Below, piece after piece: positions 7,290 to 16,065 of a stretch of DNA of 35,514 bases. The notes beneath the pieces are model-generated. The model did no database searches and was not told the origin of the DNA. It saw only the letters and a list, made by a program, of their open reading frames with translations. Position 1 is the first letter of the stretch. Each line of letters starts with the position of its first letter. The position numbers were made by a program, and so were the translations under genes. Source of the DNA: JALYIM01 sp040003205 (GTDB lineage: Bacteria > Acidobacteriota > Terriglobia > Terriglobales > Acidobacteriaceae); NCBI GenBank assembly GCA_040003205.1, contig JBDUDA010000004.1, positions 1 through 35,514 of the forward strand, given 5' to 3'.

Positions 7290-8342
7290 ATGAAATCCTG
7301 GGACGTCATCATCGTCGGCGGCGGCATCATTGGATTGTCGCTCTCCATAGCACTCAGAAAAAATGGACTCCGAGTCTTGATCGTCGAGCGTGGCCATCCA
7401 GGGCGTGAGGCCTCTCATGCGGCGGCCGGAATGCTTGCAAGTGCAGCCTTCGACAGCCTATCTCCGTTGCGAGCTCTAGCGCGTGCCAGTGCGGAAATGT
7501 ATCCGGAATTCGTGCATGAACTTCAGGACGAATCTGGAATCCACATTGACCTGCGTGACAAAGGAACGCTGGATTTTTCTTCTACTCATGGCATTGACGG
7601 AGAAGCGGAGGTTGTTTCCCTCAACGAGCTCGCCGATCTCGAGCCATCGTTGCCTGAAACACTCGGTACCGCGCACTATTTGAGTGAGCGTAGCGTGGAT
7701 TCACGCCACCTCGTGAGCGCCGCTCTCAAGACCGCGAAACATCGCGGAGTAGACATTTCCTCGGGTACAACGGTGGTCGAAGTTCTAGTCGCGGATGGGA
7801 GTACCCGTGGCGTTCGCACCGAAAAGACTTCTTACGCTTCTCCCACGGTTGTGAACTGCTCGGGCGCATGGGCGGGACAGTTCAGTCCGGTGGCGTTTCC
7901 TATCCGTCCCGTGAAGGGGCAGGTGCTCTCCGTCATCGGCGGCCCGAAAATTGATCATGTGCTCATATTTACGGACGTCTATCTGGTTCCGCGCAGCGAC
8001 GGCCGCTTGCTCATCGGCGCATCGCTTGAAGAGGCCGGATACGATAAGCGGCTGGATGCTGACGTCATCAAGCGTTTGCACCAGGCCGCAGTGAGCGCGA
8101 TTCCCGCCCTCGCCGGCGGCAAAATCTTGGAAATGTGGGCGGGACTACGGCCGGGAACTCCCGACAACCTCCCGGCGCTGGGCGCAACAACGGTCCCCGG
8201 ATACTTTATCGCCTCAGGACATTTCAGAGACGGCATACTGCTCGCTCCCATCACTGCGAAAGTAATGGCAGAATTGATCGGCGGGGAAAAGACTGAGTGT
8301 GATCTAGCGGCATTCTCGCCGATGCGCTTTTTCAAACAATAA
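7290..8342 (+). CDS. thiO: Glycine oxidase ThiO
   Basis: FAD-dependent oxidase that makes dehydroglycine (iminoacetate) for the thiazole part of thiamine. It has 350 residues from the ATG at 7290, chosen because it follows the upstream stop by 5 bp and directly gives the dinucleotide-binding N-terminus (VIIVGGGIIGLSLS, then VLIVERG). Family motifs follow: REASHAAAGMLA near 46, RSVDSRHLVSA near 139, RPVKGQVLSV near 212, GLRPGTPDNLPALG near 294 and GHFRDGILLAP near 319, the last two lining the FAD and substrate. No other thi gene or TPP riboswitch is nearby, so the rest of thiamine synthesis is elsewhere. Confidence 0.9.
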   Translation: MKSWDVIIVGGGIIGLSLSIALRKNGLRVLIVERGHPGREASHAAAGMLASAAFDSLSPLRALARASAEMYPEFVHELQDESGIHIDLRDKGTLDFSSTHGIDGEAEVVSLNELADLEPSLPETLGTAHYLSERSVDSRHLVSAALKTAKHRGVDISSGTTVVEVLVADGSTRGVRTEKTSYASPTVVNCSGAWAGQFSPVAFPIRPVKGQVLSVIGGPKIDHVLIFTDVYLVPRSDGRLLIGASLEEAGYDKRLDADVIKRLHQAAVSAIPALAGGKILEMWAGLRPGTPDNLPALGATTVPGYFIASGHFRDGILLAPITAKVMAELIGGEKTECDLAAFSPMRFFKQ

Positions 8343-8399
8343 GCGCGTATACTGGCACGTTTCACCATCGAGCAGTCTTCACATAAAAAGGACGCATTC

Positions 8400-9776
8400 A
8401 TGGCTTCTCCCGCAGTGGACTTCGCAAAGGCAAACCAGCAGCGCTTTCTGAACGAACTAAAAGAACTGCTTCGTATCCCCAGCATCAGCACTCTCGCTGA
8501 ACACAAAGGGGATGTGCGCAAGGCCGCCGAGTTTGTCGCCGCCGAACTAAAGCGCATCGGTCTGGAGCACGTGGAATTGGTTCCCACCAAAGGTCATCCG
8601 CTGGTCTATGCGGATTGGCTGCATGCGCCCGGCAGACCAACCGTGCTTTGCTACGCGCACTACGACGTGCAGCCCGCCGAGCCGCTGGATGAATGGATCA
8701 CGCCTCCATTCGAGCCCACTGAGCGCAACAACAATATCTACGCCCGCGGCGCCGTGGATGACAAGGGCCAGCTCTGGATGGAGATCAAAGCCCTCGAAGC
8801 GCTGATGCAGGGCCACGGCGGAAAGCTGCCCATTAACGTGAAGGTGCTCATCGAAGGAGAAGAAGAGGTCGGCGGCGGATCCATTGCGGCTTATGTCCGC
8901 AAAGAGAAATCAAAACTTAAAGCTGATTTTGCACTCGTGTGCGACACGGAATTGTTCGCGCCCGACCTTCCCACACTATGTGTTGGATTGAGAGGGCTGG
9001 TGTACACCGAGATTGAAGTTTTCGGCGCGAAAACGGATTTGCACTCCGGCATGTACGGAGGCGCTGCCCCGAATCCCTTATTTGCTTTGATTGAAATCAT
9101 CAGCAAGCTGAAAGACGCAAAGGGCAAAGTTCTCATCCCGGGTTTCTACTCAAAGGTCAAAGCCCCCAGCAAAGACGAATTGAAAGCCTGGAAGAAACTT
9201 CCCTTCAGCGAGGAGCATTATCGAAAGACCGAGGTCGGATCGAGCACGCTTACCGGCGAGCCGGGCTTTTCTGTCCTCTATCGCACCTGGGCGCGTCCGA
9301 CGCTGGAGGTTCATGGCATGCCGGGAGGCTTCACCGCTCCGGGCGCGAAAACCGTCATTCCCGCAAAAGCTCTCGCGAAAGTATCCATGAGGCTGGTGCC
9401 GAACCAGGATCCCGACGATATTTTCAAACGTTATTCCAACTTTGTTAAAAAGCTCACGCCCAAAGGCATTCGGACAAATATAAAAGTGTTAAGCAAAGGT
9501 CCAGCCTGCGTGGTCAGTACCGACAATAAATTTGTGACGGCCTCTACTGAAGCGATGCACGAAGTCTTTAAAAAAGACACCGTGTTTATTCGCTCGGGAG
9601 GATCAATTCCCATAGTCACCGATTTTCAGGATGTCCTAAAAATTCCCAGCGTAATGATGGGCTTTGGATTGCCTGACGACAATCTTCACGCTCCCAACGA
9701 GAAGTTTCACATTCCAAACTTCCATCGCGGGATCGAATCCATCTGCCTGTTTTTCGAGGAGCTCGGAGAAGAGTGA
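8400..9776 (+). CDS. M20 family metallopeptidase (dipeptidase type)
   Basis: Di-zinc dipeptidase, 458 residues, cytoplasmic (no signal peptide). Zinc and catalytic residues are in place: H87 and D89 in CYAHYDVQP, D120 in RGAVDDKGQ, the catalytic and ligand glutamates E154 and E155 in EGEEEVGG, an Asp in LVCDTE, and the last His in DNLHAPNEKF. The dimerisation domain sits between about residues 200 and 320. The family includes carnosinase-like and succinyl-diaminopimelate-like enzymes, and substrate is not predictable. The ATG follows AAAAAGGA. A TATACT at 8348-8353 just after thiO could be its own -10, so it may be only partly coupled to the tlpA-thiO pair 57 bp upstream. Confidence 0.9.
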   Translation: MASPAVDFAKANQQRFLNELKELLRIPSISTLAEHKGDVRKAAEFVAAELKRIGLEHVELVPTKGHPLVYADWLHAPGRPTVLCYAHYDVQPAEPLDEWITPPFEPTERNNNIYARGAVDDKGQLWMEIKALEALMQGHGGKLPINVKVLIEGEEEVGGGSIAAYVRKEKSKLKADFALVCDTELFAPDLPTLCVGLRGLVYTEIEVFGAKTDLHSGMYGGAAPNPLFALIEIISKLKDAKGKVLIPGFYSKVKAPSKDELKAWKKLPFSEEHYRKTEVGSSTLTGEPGFSVLYRTWARPTLEVHGMPGGFTAPGAKTVIPAKALAKVSMRLVPNQDPDDIFKRYSNFVKKLTPKGIRTNIKVLSKGPACVVSTDNKFVTASTEAMHEVFKKDTVFIRSGGSIPIVTDFQDVLKIPSVMMGFGLPDDNLHAPNEKFHIPNFHRGIESICLFFEELGEE

Positions 9777-9834
9777 TTGCCGTGGAACCGCAGGGAAGAA
9801 GACGCAGGGATTCTTCGCTGCACTCAGAATGACA

Positions 9835-9917
9835 TCCGTGAATAAGCCTGTCTTCCCGAGCGAAGTCGAGGCCTGACAATCCGTGAAATAAGCCTGTCTT
9901 CCCGAGCGAAGTCGAGG
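9835..9917. repeat. Tandem direct repeat, two ~37-bp units
   Basis: Unit A at 9835-9871 and unit B at 9880-9917 are the same apart from one extra A (GTGAATAAG versus GTGAAATAAG). Each contains CCCGAGCGAAGTCGAGG. Unit B runs on into GGACCTGCTTTT, the same words found in the palindromic elements at 2724 and 22792, so this looks like a decayed relative of that family. Confidence 0.75.
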
Positions 9918-10072
9918 GACCTGCTTTTCTCCACAGAAATCATCCCTTGCACGCCACTCTTTGCGCCTGTCCGCTTTTCTGATTGCGTCCATGCCCGGGC
10001 GAAGGTAGCCTAGTTGTGCTCTCGCGATCTTCCCTTCCTTCTTTCCTCACCTGCATACTTACCCCCAATTGC

Positions 10073-10087
10073 TGCACACTGTGTGCA
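10073..10087. promoter_or_regulatory. 15-bp perfect palindrome upstream of smc
   Basis: TGCACACTGTGTGCA is symmetrical about its central T. It lies 50 bp before the TTGACC candidate -35 box and could be an operator for a dimeric regulator, but no matching regulator gene is in the window. Confidence 0.35.
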
Positions 10088-10340
10088 AAATGCGGTGGTA
10101 ATCTCTGAGGCCGTACAATATATGGTGTTTTAGTACTTGACCCGTGCGCAATTTCGCCGTTAGAGTAGGTGCAATCTGTGACCTCTTAAACGCACTAAGC
10201 CATTGTTTCCGTCCAAATTTTAGGACAGGAACCGGCTTGGTAAACAGCGTCCGAATCGAGAGCACCGCGCCCCAGCCAGCGCAGCCAACGGGTTCTGCAT
10301 TTCGAGACGTGACGCGAATGCACAGCCGTAAGGAGAGAAG

Positions 10341-13300
10341 TTGCTCAAACTAAAAAAGTTACAAATTCTAGGCTTTAAATCGTTTTGCGATCGCACCGAG
10401 CTCAAATTTAACGGTGACGGGGTCGCGGCAATCATTGGACCGAACGGTTGCGGCAAGTCAAACATTTCCGACGCCATCTCGTGGGTGCTGGGCGAGCAGT
10501 CCGCCAAAACTTTGCGCGGCGCGCGCATGGAGGACGTGATCTTCGCGGGCACTCGCGACCGCAAGCCCAATGGCATGGCGGAAGTTTCGCTGATGCTGAT
10601 CGATCCCGAAACCTATAGCGGCGCCGACGCGCACAATGCGACCGAAATCGAAGTACAGGATGATCTTCTTAAAGGCGCGAATGGCGACGCGAGCGACTGG
10701 GACGAAGCGGAAGTACGCGCCCATGCAGCGGAAGAAACCGAGCGACTGACCGAAGAGGCGCAGCCTGGACAGACCGAAGAAATCGAGGCATTAGCTGACG
10801 GGCAAGACACGACGCCGGGCGATGAAGCCGACGAGAAAGCGGAACAAGGCAATGGTCCGTCCGTAGTCCTAAAAATCCGCCGCCGCAAGTTCCAGCAGCA
10901 GTTTAAAGCGGGAGAAATTGTGGTTACCCGACGCCTTTTTCGCTCCGGAGACAGCGAGTATCTGCTGAACGGCAGATTGTGCCGCCTGCGCGACATTCAG
11001 GAATTATTCATGGGCACCGGGCTCGGTCCCGAATCGTATGCGTTGATCGAGCAGGGCCGCATCGGACAAATTCTAAGCAGCCGCCCCACTGATCGCCGAG
11101 CGATTATCGAAGAAGCCGCAGGCATCACCAAATTTAAAACCAAGAAACGCCTGGCGGAAGCCCGCCTGGAAGATGCCAAACAGAATCTGTCGCGCGTCAA
11201 CGATATCTTCGATGAAGTAGCGCGGCAGATGAATTCGCTGAAGAGGCAGGCGTCCAAAGCGGAACGCTATGCCAAATTGCGAGACGAAATGCGCGCCAAG
11301 CTGCGCATCGTTTTAGCCAGCAAGTTCGCCCAACTCGAATCAGAGAGCGCACGTATTTCCAATCAGATTCATGCGCTGTCTGAAGAAATGCGCCAGCACT
11401 CCGATGCGATCCAGCATTCTGAAACGGAACAAGCCGCGCGCACCCAGCGCGGTTACGTGATCGAAGCCGAGCTTCGTGAAAATCGGGAGCGGCTGAATCA
11501 ACTCCAACTGGAAACCGACCGCGCCATCGCGCAACGCCGTCACAACGAAGAACGCTGTGAGGAACTAATTGTTCGCTCCGCTTCCTATGACGCCGAACTC
11601 GCGCAAGCACAACTGCGACTGGCTACTCTGCAGAGCGAGCGAGACTCCAATCGCCTCGTTTTAGAAAATGCGGCAGCCGACGTGGCGGCGGTACAGCAAG
11701 AGTTCACACAATCCCAGTTGCAGGCTTCGACTGCGGCCGGTGCCTTAGCTGAGCTTGAGGTCCAGCAGGAGGCGTCGCGCTGCGCAATCATGGAAGTGGT
11801 GGCGCAGGCTTCCAATCTTCGCAACTATCTCACGAAGTCTTCAGAGCGTAACGCAGCCGTGGAGCGCGAGTCGGTGCGTTTACGTGCGGAGATTGAAACC
11901 GCGAACGGACAGGTACAGACCTTCGGCGGCCAAAGAGGGCAGACCGCGCTGGAATTTGAATCCGCGTCCCAACATCTCAATGGTTTAGACGAAGAAATCA
12001 CTCGTTCCAGAACTTCGTTGGAATCCAAACGCCGCGAGGAGGGCGAGGCTAAGAGTCACCTCGACGGACTGCGCGCGGAGTTCGCAACCGCCCTGGGAAA
12101 ACGCGGATCGCTCGAAGCAGTTATTGCGGAACACGGTTATTCCACAGAATCCGTGCGCCGGCTTTTTCAATCCGGAGGCATGCAGGGTGGTCTAGCCCCA
12201 GTCGGTGTGCTCGCCGACTTCCTCGAAGTAGAGGGGCGCTACGAAGGCGTAGTGGAAGATTTTTTGCGTGATGAGTTGAACTACATCGTCGTCAAGTCCT
12301 GGGACGCCGCCGACGAAGGTTTGCGTCTTCTGCGCACCGACGTCAATGGACGGGCCACATTTCTCGTGCATCCCGAAGACTCGCAGGCAAAGTTTTCATT
12401 CGTCGTAGACGAAGCCGTACATCAGGCCCCCCCCGGACAATCTATCGTTCCGTTGAAAAGCACCATACGCGTTCTTGACGGATTTGGTAAATCGCTCGAA
12501 GTCATTCTGCCGAAGTTGCGCGATGGATACATCGTCCCTGATCCGGCGCGCGGGCGAGAACTTGCGCTCGAGAATCCGGACGCGTTTTTCCTGTCCCAGT
12601 CAGGTGAATGTTTTCATAACGTCACCGTGACGGGCGGCAAACAGCGCACCGAAGGCCCCCTGTCCATGAAGCGCGAGTTACGTGATGTGATGAAGCTGGT
12701 CGGTGAGCTGGAGCAAGCTCTGCGAAACGACGAACTTCGCGTGCTCACCCTGGACCGCGAAATCAAAGAACTCACCTCCCTGCTCGATCGTTTAGAAAAC
12801 GAAAAGCGGGACGCCGAAAAACGGACGATGACTTCCGGCCACATGCTGCGCCAACTGGATTCTGAGATGTCGCGCGTGGGTGAGCGCCTCAACACCTGGC
12901 AGACAGAATTAGGACTTCTGACTTTGGAGCGGACGGAACAAGATGCGGCCATCCTTCGGTATCGGGCCGACATTGATGCGTCAGAGGCGCGCAAAAGCGA
13001 GCTAGAGCGTGCGGCCGCAAATGCGTTGCAGCAGTTGGCCAACCTGCGCCAGCATCGCGACGATGCGGCGCAGACTGCCGCCCAAAGCATGGCACGGGTT
13101 GCCACCGTCGAAGAACGCCACCGGTCAGCCGCTTCCGTACTGGAGCGAATCGAGTCGCTTGTCAATGAATTGCAAGAGAGGGCAAACGCGCTCGTAGCTC
13201 AGATTGGATCATCCGCGAGTGAAAAGCTTCAGCGCGAAAACGACAACCAGACCATCGCTGCCAGATTGGTGGATCTGGAGTCAGAACGCGATGCAGGAGC

Positions 13301-14204
13301 GACCCGCGATGCCCTTCTCCAGACTGAATCGGAGCAAGTTCGCGCCCGAATGACGGAGATCGAAGGGGATCTGCGAAATACTCGGCAGACCCTCGATGGT
13401 CTGCGCGATCAGCGGGGAGAGCTTTCCGCAGCGGGAGCGAAACTGCAGTCTGACGCGCAATATATGTCCGACACATGCATGAACGAACTGGGCCTGGAGC
13501 GCCACGCCTTGACGGGCGATTCCTCCATCCCGATCGCCGTGGACGACCAATTGACGATCGAAGATCAGATTTACCGCGACATGCGCGCCCGGCTGGATGC
13601 CATGGGTCCCGTGAATATGATGGCCCTCGAGGAATTTCGCGAGACGTCAGAACGGCACTCTTTCCTGGAAACGCAACGCAAAGACTTGCTTGAGTCCATC
13701 GAGAACACGCACGCTACTATTAGAGAGATTGATACTTTCTCGCGGCAGAAATTCGAAGAAGCTTTTCACACCATCAACGAGAACTTTCAACTCACATTCC
13801 GAAAGCTTTTTGCTGGTGGCCATGCTTTCATGCGCCTGACCGACGAGGAAAACAGCGCAGAGAGCGGAATTGACGTGGTAGCTTCGCCTCCGGGAAAGAA
13901 ACTGCAAAATGTCCTGCTACTTTCCGGCGGGGAAAAGGCGCTGACAGCTCTAGCGCTACTAGTCGGTATTTTCCAATATCAGCCCAGCCCGTTCTGCATC
14001 CTTGACGAAGTAGATGCACCTCTCGACGAAGCTAACATTGGCCGCTTCACGGAGCTGGTGAAAGAGATGAGCGTGCAGACTCAGTTCGTGCTCATTACTC
14101 ACAGCAAAAAGACCATGAGCATCGCACCCGTTCTTTACGGCGTGACCATGCAGGAGCCAGGGGTTTCGAAGCTGGTGTCGGTTCGATTCGGGGCTACCGC
14201 TTAA
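10341..14204 (+). CDS. smc: Chromosome segregation protein SMC
   Basis: ATPase that organises the chromosome with ScpA and ScpB. It has 1287 residues, about 100 more than B. subtilis SMC. Order: Walker A GPNGCGKSN (33-41); an acidic insertion at about 93-172; the R-rich strand VVTRRLFRSGDSEYLLN; first coiled coil from about 270; hinge around 615-760 (GVLADFLEVEGRYEGVVEDF); second coiled coil to about 1090; then the signature LLLSGGEKALTALALL and Walker B FCILDEVDAPLDEANI, with the switch ITHSKKTM near the end. The start is TTG with AAGGAG 5 nt upstream, and it directly gives the canonical N-terminus LKKLQILGFKSF. No scpA or scpB is adjacent. Confidence 0.97.
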   Translation: MLKLKKLQILGFKSFCDRTELKFNGDGVAAIIGPNGCGKSNISDAISWVLGEQSAKTLRGARMEDVIFAGTRDRKPNGMAEVSLMLIDPETYSGADAHNATEIEVQDDLLKGANGDASDWDEAEVRAHAAEETERLTEEAQPGQTEEIEALADGQDTTPGDEADEKAEQGNGPSVVLKIRRRKFQQQFKAGEIVVTRRLFRSGDSEYLLNGRLCRLRDIQELFMGTGLGPESYALIEQGRIGQILSSRPTDRRAIIEEAAGITKFKTKKRLAEARLEDAKQNLSRVNDIFDEVARQMNSLKRQASKAERYAKLRDEMRAKLRIVLASKFAQLESESARISNQIHALSEEMRQHSDAIQHSETEQAARTQRGYVIEAELRENRERLNQLQLETDRAIAQRRHNEERCEELIVRSASYDAELAQAQLRLATLQSERDSNRLVLENAAADVAAVQQEFTQSQLQASTAAGALAELEVQQEASRCAIMEVVAQASNLRNYLTKSSERNAAVERESVRLRAEIETANGQVQTFGGQRGQTALEFESASQHLNGLDEEITRSRTSLESKRREEGEAKSHLDGLRAEFATALGKRGSLEAVIAEHGYSTESVRRLFQSGGMQGGLAPVGVLADFLEVEGRYEGVVEDFLRDELNYIVVKSWDAADEGLRLLRTDVNGRATFLVHPEDSQAKFSFVVDEAVHQAPPGQSIVPLKSTIRVLDGFGKSLEVILPKLRDGYIVPDPARGRELALENPDAFFLSQSGECFHNVTVTGGKQRTEGPLSMKRELRDVMKLVGELEQALRNDELRVLTLDREIKELTSLLDRLENEKRDAEKRTMTSGHMLRQLDSEMSRVGERLNTWQTELGLLTLERTEQDAAILRYRADIDASEARKSELERAAANALQQLANLRQHRDDAAQTAAQSMARVATVEERHRSAASVLERIESLVNELQERANALVAQIGSSASEKLQRENDNQTIAARLVDLESERDAGATRDALLQTESEQVRARMTEIEGDLRNTRQTLDGLRDQRGELSAAGAKLQSDAQYMSDTCMNELGLERHALTGDSSIPIAVDDQLTIEDQIYRDMRARLDAMGPVNMMALEEFRETSERHSFLETQRKDLLESIENTHATIREIDTFSRQKFEEAFHTINENFQLTFRKLFAGGHAFMRLTDEENSAESGIDVVASPPGKKLQNVLLLSGGEKALTALALLVGIFQYQPSPFCILDEVDAPLDEANIGRFTELVKEMSVQTQFVLITHSKKTMSIAPVLYGVTMQEPGVSKLVSVRFGATA

Positions 14205-14433
14205 GTAAAAGCTCACGACGGACGCGAACCAGATTCGACTTGCCAGACTTTTCGATTTCGATTACCCGTCCTGATTTCGCAGACGGTCAGCGCACCTCTT
14301 ATCTCGTCCTGGTTTTCCACAACCAGGCGCGCTGGAAACTGGCTCCAGTCGCGCTCTCTCACGGAATATTTCTTCTTGTCAACTGATTTTCGAAAACAGA
14401 AAGCTTGCGCGCCTTCGGGCCAAACTTAAATCG

Positions 14434-14486
14434 TTGACAAATATTTCTGGCCAGCTAGAATACGCGACGTTTCCAGCCTGTAAAAT
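14434..14486 (+). promoter_or_regulatory. purC promoter region (two candidate -10 boxes)
   Basis: TTGACA (14434-14439), 16 nt, TAGAAT (14456-14461) is a good sigma70 promoter that would give a leader of about 25 nt. A second -10-like box, TAAAAT (14481-14486), ends exactly 6 nt before the ATG and would give a leaderless mRNA. No Shine-Dalgarno precedes the ATG. Confidence 0.6.
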
Positions 14487-14492
14487 TCAAAC

Positions 14493-15404
14493 ATGACATC
14501 CGAACTTTTAAATCCCGTCCTCCTGCAAACTGATTTCCCGGAATTAAACCTTCACGCTAGCGGCAAGGTGCGCGACGTCTACCAACTCAGCAGTGAGCAT
14601 CTTCTGTTTGTTGCAACCGACAGAATCTCAGCCTTTGATTACGTGCTGGCCACTGGGATCCCCCACAAGGGACGTGTCCTGACGCAGCTCTCTCTATTCT
14701 GGTTCGAATTTCTTCGCTCGCTGGTCCCGAACCATTTAGTTGCCGCCGATGTTGCGCAATATCCACCTGGTGTTCAAAAATATTCTGCTCAGTTGCAGGG
14801 CCGGTCGATGCTGGTGAGGCGTGCCGAAATGTTTCCTGTCGAGTGCGTGGTCCGAGGATACATTTCCGGATCTGCCTGGAAGGAATACAAAGCCAATGGC
14901 AGTGTGTGCGGCATCAAGTTACCCGTCGGACTGAAAGAATCCGATCAGCTGCCGGAGCCGATTTTCACTCCGGCCACGAAGGCCACTACCGGGCACGACG
15001 AGAATATTCCATTTTCAGAGATGGAAAAGATTCTTGGGCGAGAGACCAGCGAAAAACTACGCGAACTTACCCTCGCCATTTATCGCAAGGCCTCCGAATA
15101 TGCCCTTCAGAAAGGGATTATCATCGCGGACACCAAGTTCGAGTTCGGACGCACGGCGGCAGGCATTACTCTGGCGGACGAAGTTCTTACCCCGGACTCG
15201 TCCCGGTTCTGGCCGGCTGATAAATATAAGCCCGGCATGGCCCAGGAGTCGTTCGACAAGCAATACGTGCGGGATTACCTGGAAGAAATCAAATGGAACA
15301 AGCAGCCACCCGCTCCAGCGCTTCCCGACGAGGTCGCGCGCAAGACCAGTGAAAAATATCTGGAAGCATATCAGCAACTCACCGGGCGTGAGCTGGATGT
15401 GTAG
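14493..15404 (+). CDS. purC: Phosphoribosylaminoimidazole-succinocarboxamide synthase
   Basis: Joins aspartate to CAIR in purine synthesis, with ATP. It has 303 residues, the longer eukaryote-like or yeast-like SAICAR synthetase form rather than the ~240-residue E. coli form. Motifs: the ATP-site SGKVRDVY near residue 23, TDRISAFDYVL near 42, the VVRGYISGSAWKEY substrate segment near 123, TPATKATTGHDENI near 158, IADTKFEFG near 208 and DEVLTPDSSRFW near 226. The first Met follows two candidate promoters and no Shine-Dalgarno. The cvpA-like gene follows 27 bp later on the same strand, the only purine-linked neighbour. Confidence 0.97.
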   Translation: MTSELLNPVLLQTDFPELNLHASGKVRDVYQLSSEHLLFVATDRISAFDYVLATGIPHKGRVLTQLSLFWFEFLRSLVPNHLVAADVAQYPPGVQKYSAQLQGRSMLVRRAEMFPVECVVRGYISGSAWKEYKANGSVCGIKLPVGLKESDQLPEPIFTPATKATTGHDENIPFSEMEKILGRETSEKLRELTLAIYRKASEYALQKGIIIADTKFEFGRTAAGITLADEVLTPDSSRFWPADKYKPGMAQESFDKQYVRDYLEEIKWNKQPPAPALPDEVARKTSEKYLEAYQQLTGRELDV

Positions 15405-15431
15405 GAAGTATGCCGCCGCTGGGTGCGATCA

Positions 15432-15977
15432 ATGAGCGGCGCAGATTGGATCATTATTGTCGTAATCGTGCTGTCGGTCATTCAGGCCGCCAGTGCCGGC
15501 TTTTTTGAAGAAGCATTCGGAATGGCGGGCCTCGTCGTCGGCTATCTTCTGGCGGCGTGGCGCTATCAGAAGGTAGCCGAGCATTTCGCCCCCTATCTCT
15601 CTTCAATCTGGCTGGGGCAGATTGCGGCGTTTCTGATCATTTTTATTGGCACCATGATTCTGGCTGGCATCGCCGGACGCATCGTGCGCTGGATGATGAG
15701 GAAAGTTGGCTTGAGCGGACTGGATCGCGCGCTCGGGGCTGCCTTAGGGCTGCTCCGCGGGGCCCTTATCGTGTCGGTGGTGTTGACCGGAATGACGGCC
15801 TTCACGCCAACTTCGAAATGGCTGGAGCGGTCTGAACTGGCGCCGTACTTTTTAGTAGTGGGAAGAGCAGCCGTCTGGATTGCGCCCGCGCAATTGCGTT
15901 CGCAGTTCTATCAAGGGCTGCAAATGTTGCGACGGCAAGAATTGCCGGCATCACCGAAGGGTTCGGCTGCTCCGTAA
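15432..15977 (+). CDS. cvpA: CvpA family membrane protein
   Basis: Small inner-membrane protein of the CvpA family, 181 residues. Four hydrophobic segments are visible: about 5-22, 28-44, 63-86 and 110-130, with the conserved glycine-rich GFFEEAFGMAGLVVGY loop and the LDRALGAALGLLRGALIV motif typical of the family. In E. coli cvpA sits before purF and is purine-regulated; here it sits 27 bp after purC, which supports the assignment. I chose the ATG at 15432; an in-frame GTG at 15423 would add three residues. The C-terminus (about 40 residues, after the last membrane segment) is probably exposed to one side and is not conserved. Confidence 0.82.
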   Translation: MSGADWIIIVVIVLSVIQAASAGFFEEAFGMAGLVVGYLLAAWRYQKVAEHFAPYLSSIWLGQIAAFLIIFIGTMILAGIAGRIVRWMMRKVGLSGLDRALGAALGLLRGALIVSVVLTGMTAFTPTSKWLERSELAPYFLVVGRAAVWIAPAQLRSQFYQGLQMLRRQELPASPKGSAAP

Positions 15978-16065
15978 ACGGCGAAACGTTTGGCATTGAA
16001 GTCGCACTTGCTGTGCCAGGTTTATTTTGAACTATGAAGTTTTCCCTAAAGGAAAGAGGAAGACT

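Larger units (their letters stand above)
9777..10340. other. Intergenic region, 564 bp, repeats and smc upstream region
   Basis: No gene that I can support. The first 180 bp carry a direct repeat (9835-9917) related to the intergenic palindromic elements. Further on are a 15-bp palindrome (10073-10087) and a possible smc promoter, TTGACC (10137-10142) with TTAGAG (10160-10165) at 17-nt spacing. A 207-bp minus-strand open frame (10059-10265, GTG start) has no recognisable features. Confidence 0.6.

Noticed and set aside
7979..8590. 203-codon minus-strand open frame across thiO and the M20 gene
   Set aside because: Antisense to two conserved enzymes, Ser/Ala-rich composition typical of a shadow frame.
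10059..10265. Short minus-strand open frame in the smc upstream gap
   Set aside because: GTG start without ribosome site, no similarity recognised, and it overlaps the palindrome and promoter candidate of smc.
12614..13165. 183-codon minus-strand open frame inside smc
   Set aside because: Ser/Arg-rich shadow of the coiled coil; no start signal.
14308..14327. Hairpin CCTGGTT-N6-AACCAGG as smc terminator
   Set aside because: No T run follows and it lies about 100 bp after the stop, within the possible decayed minus-strand frame.
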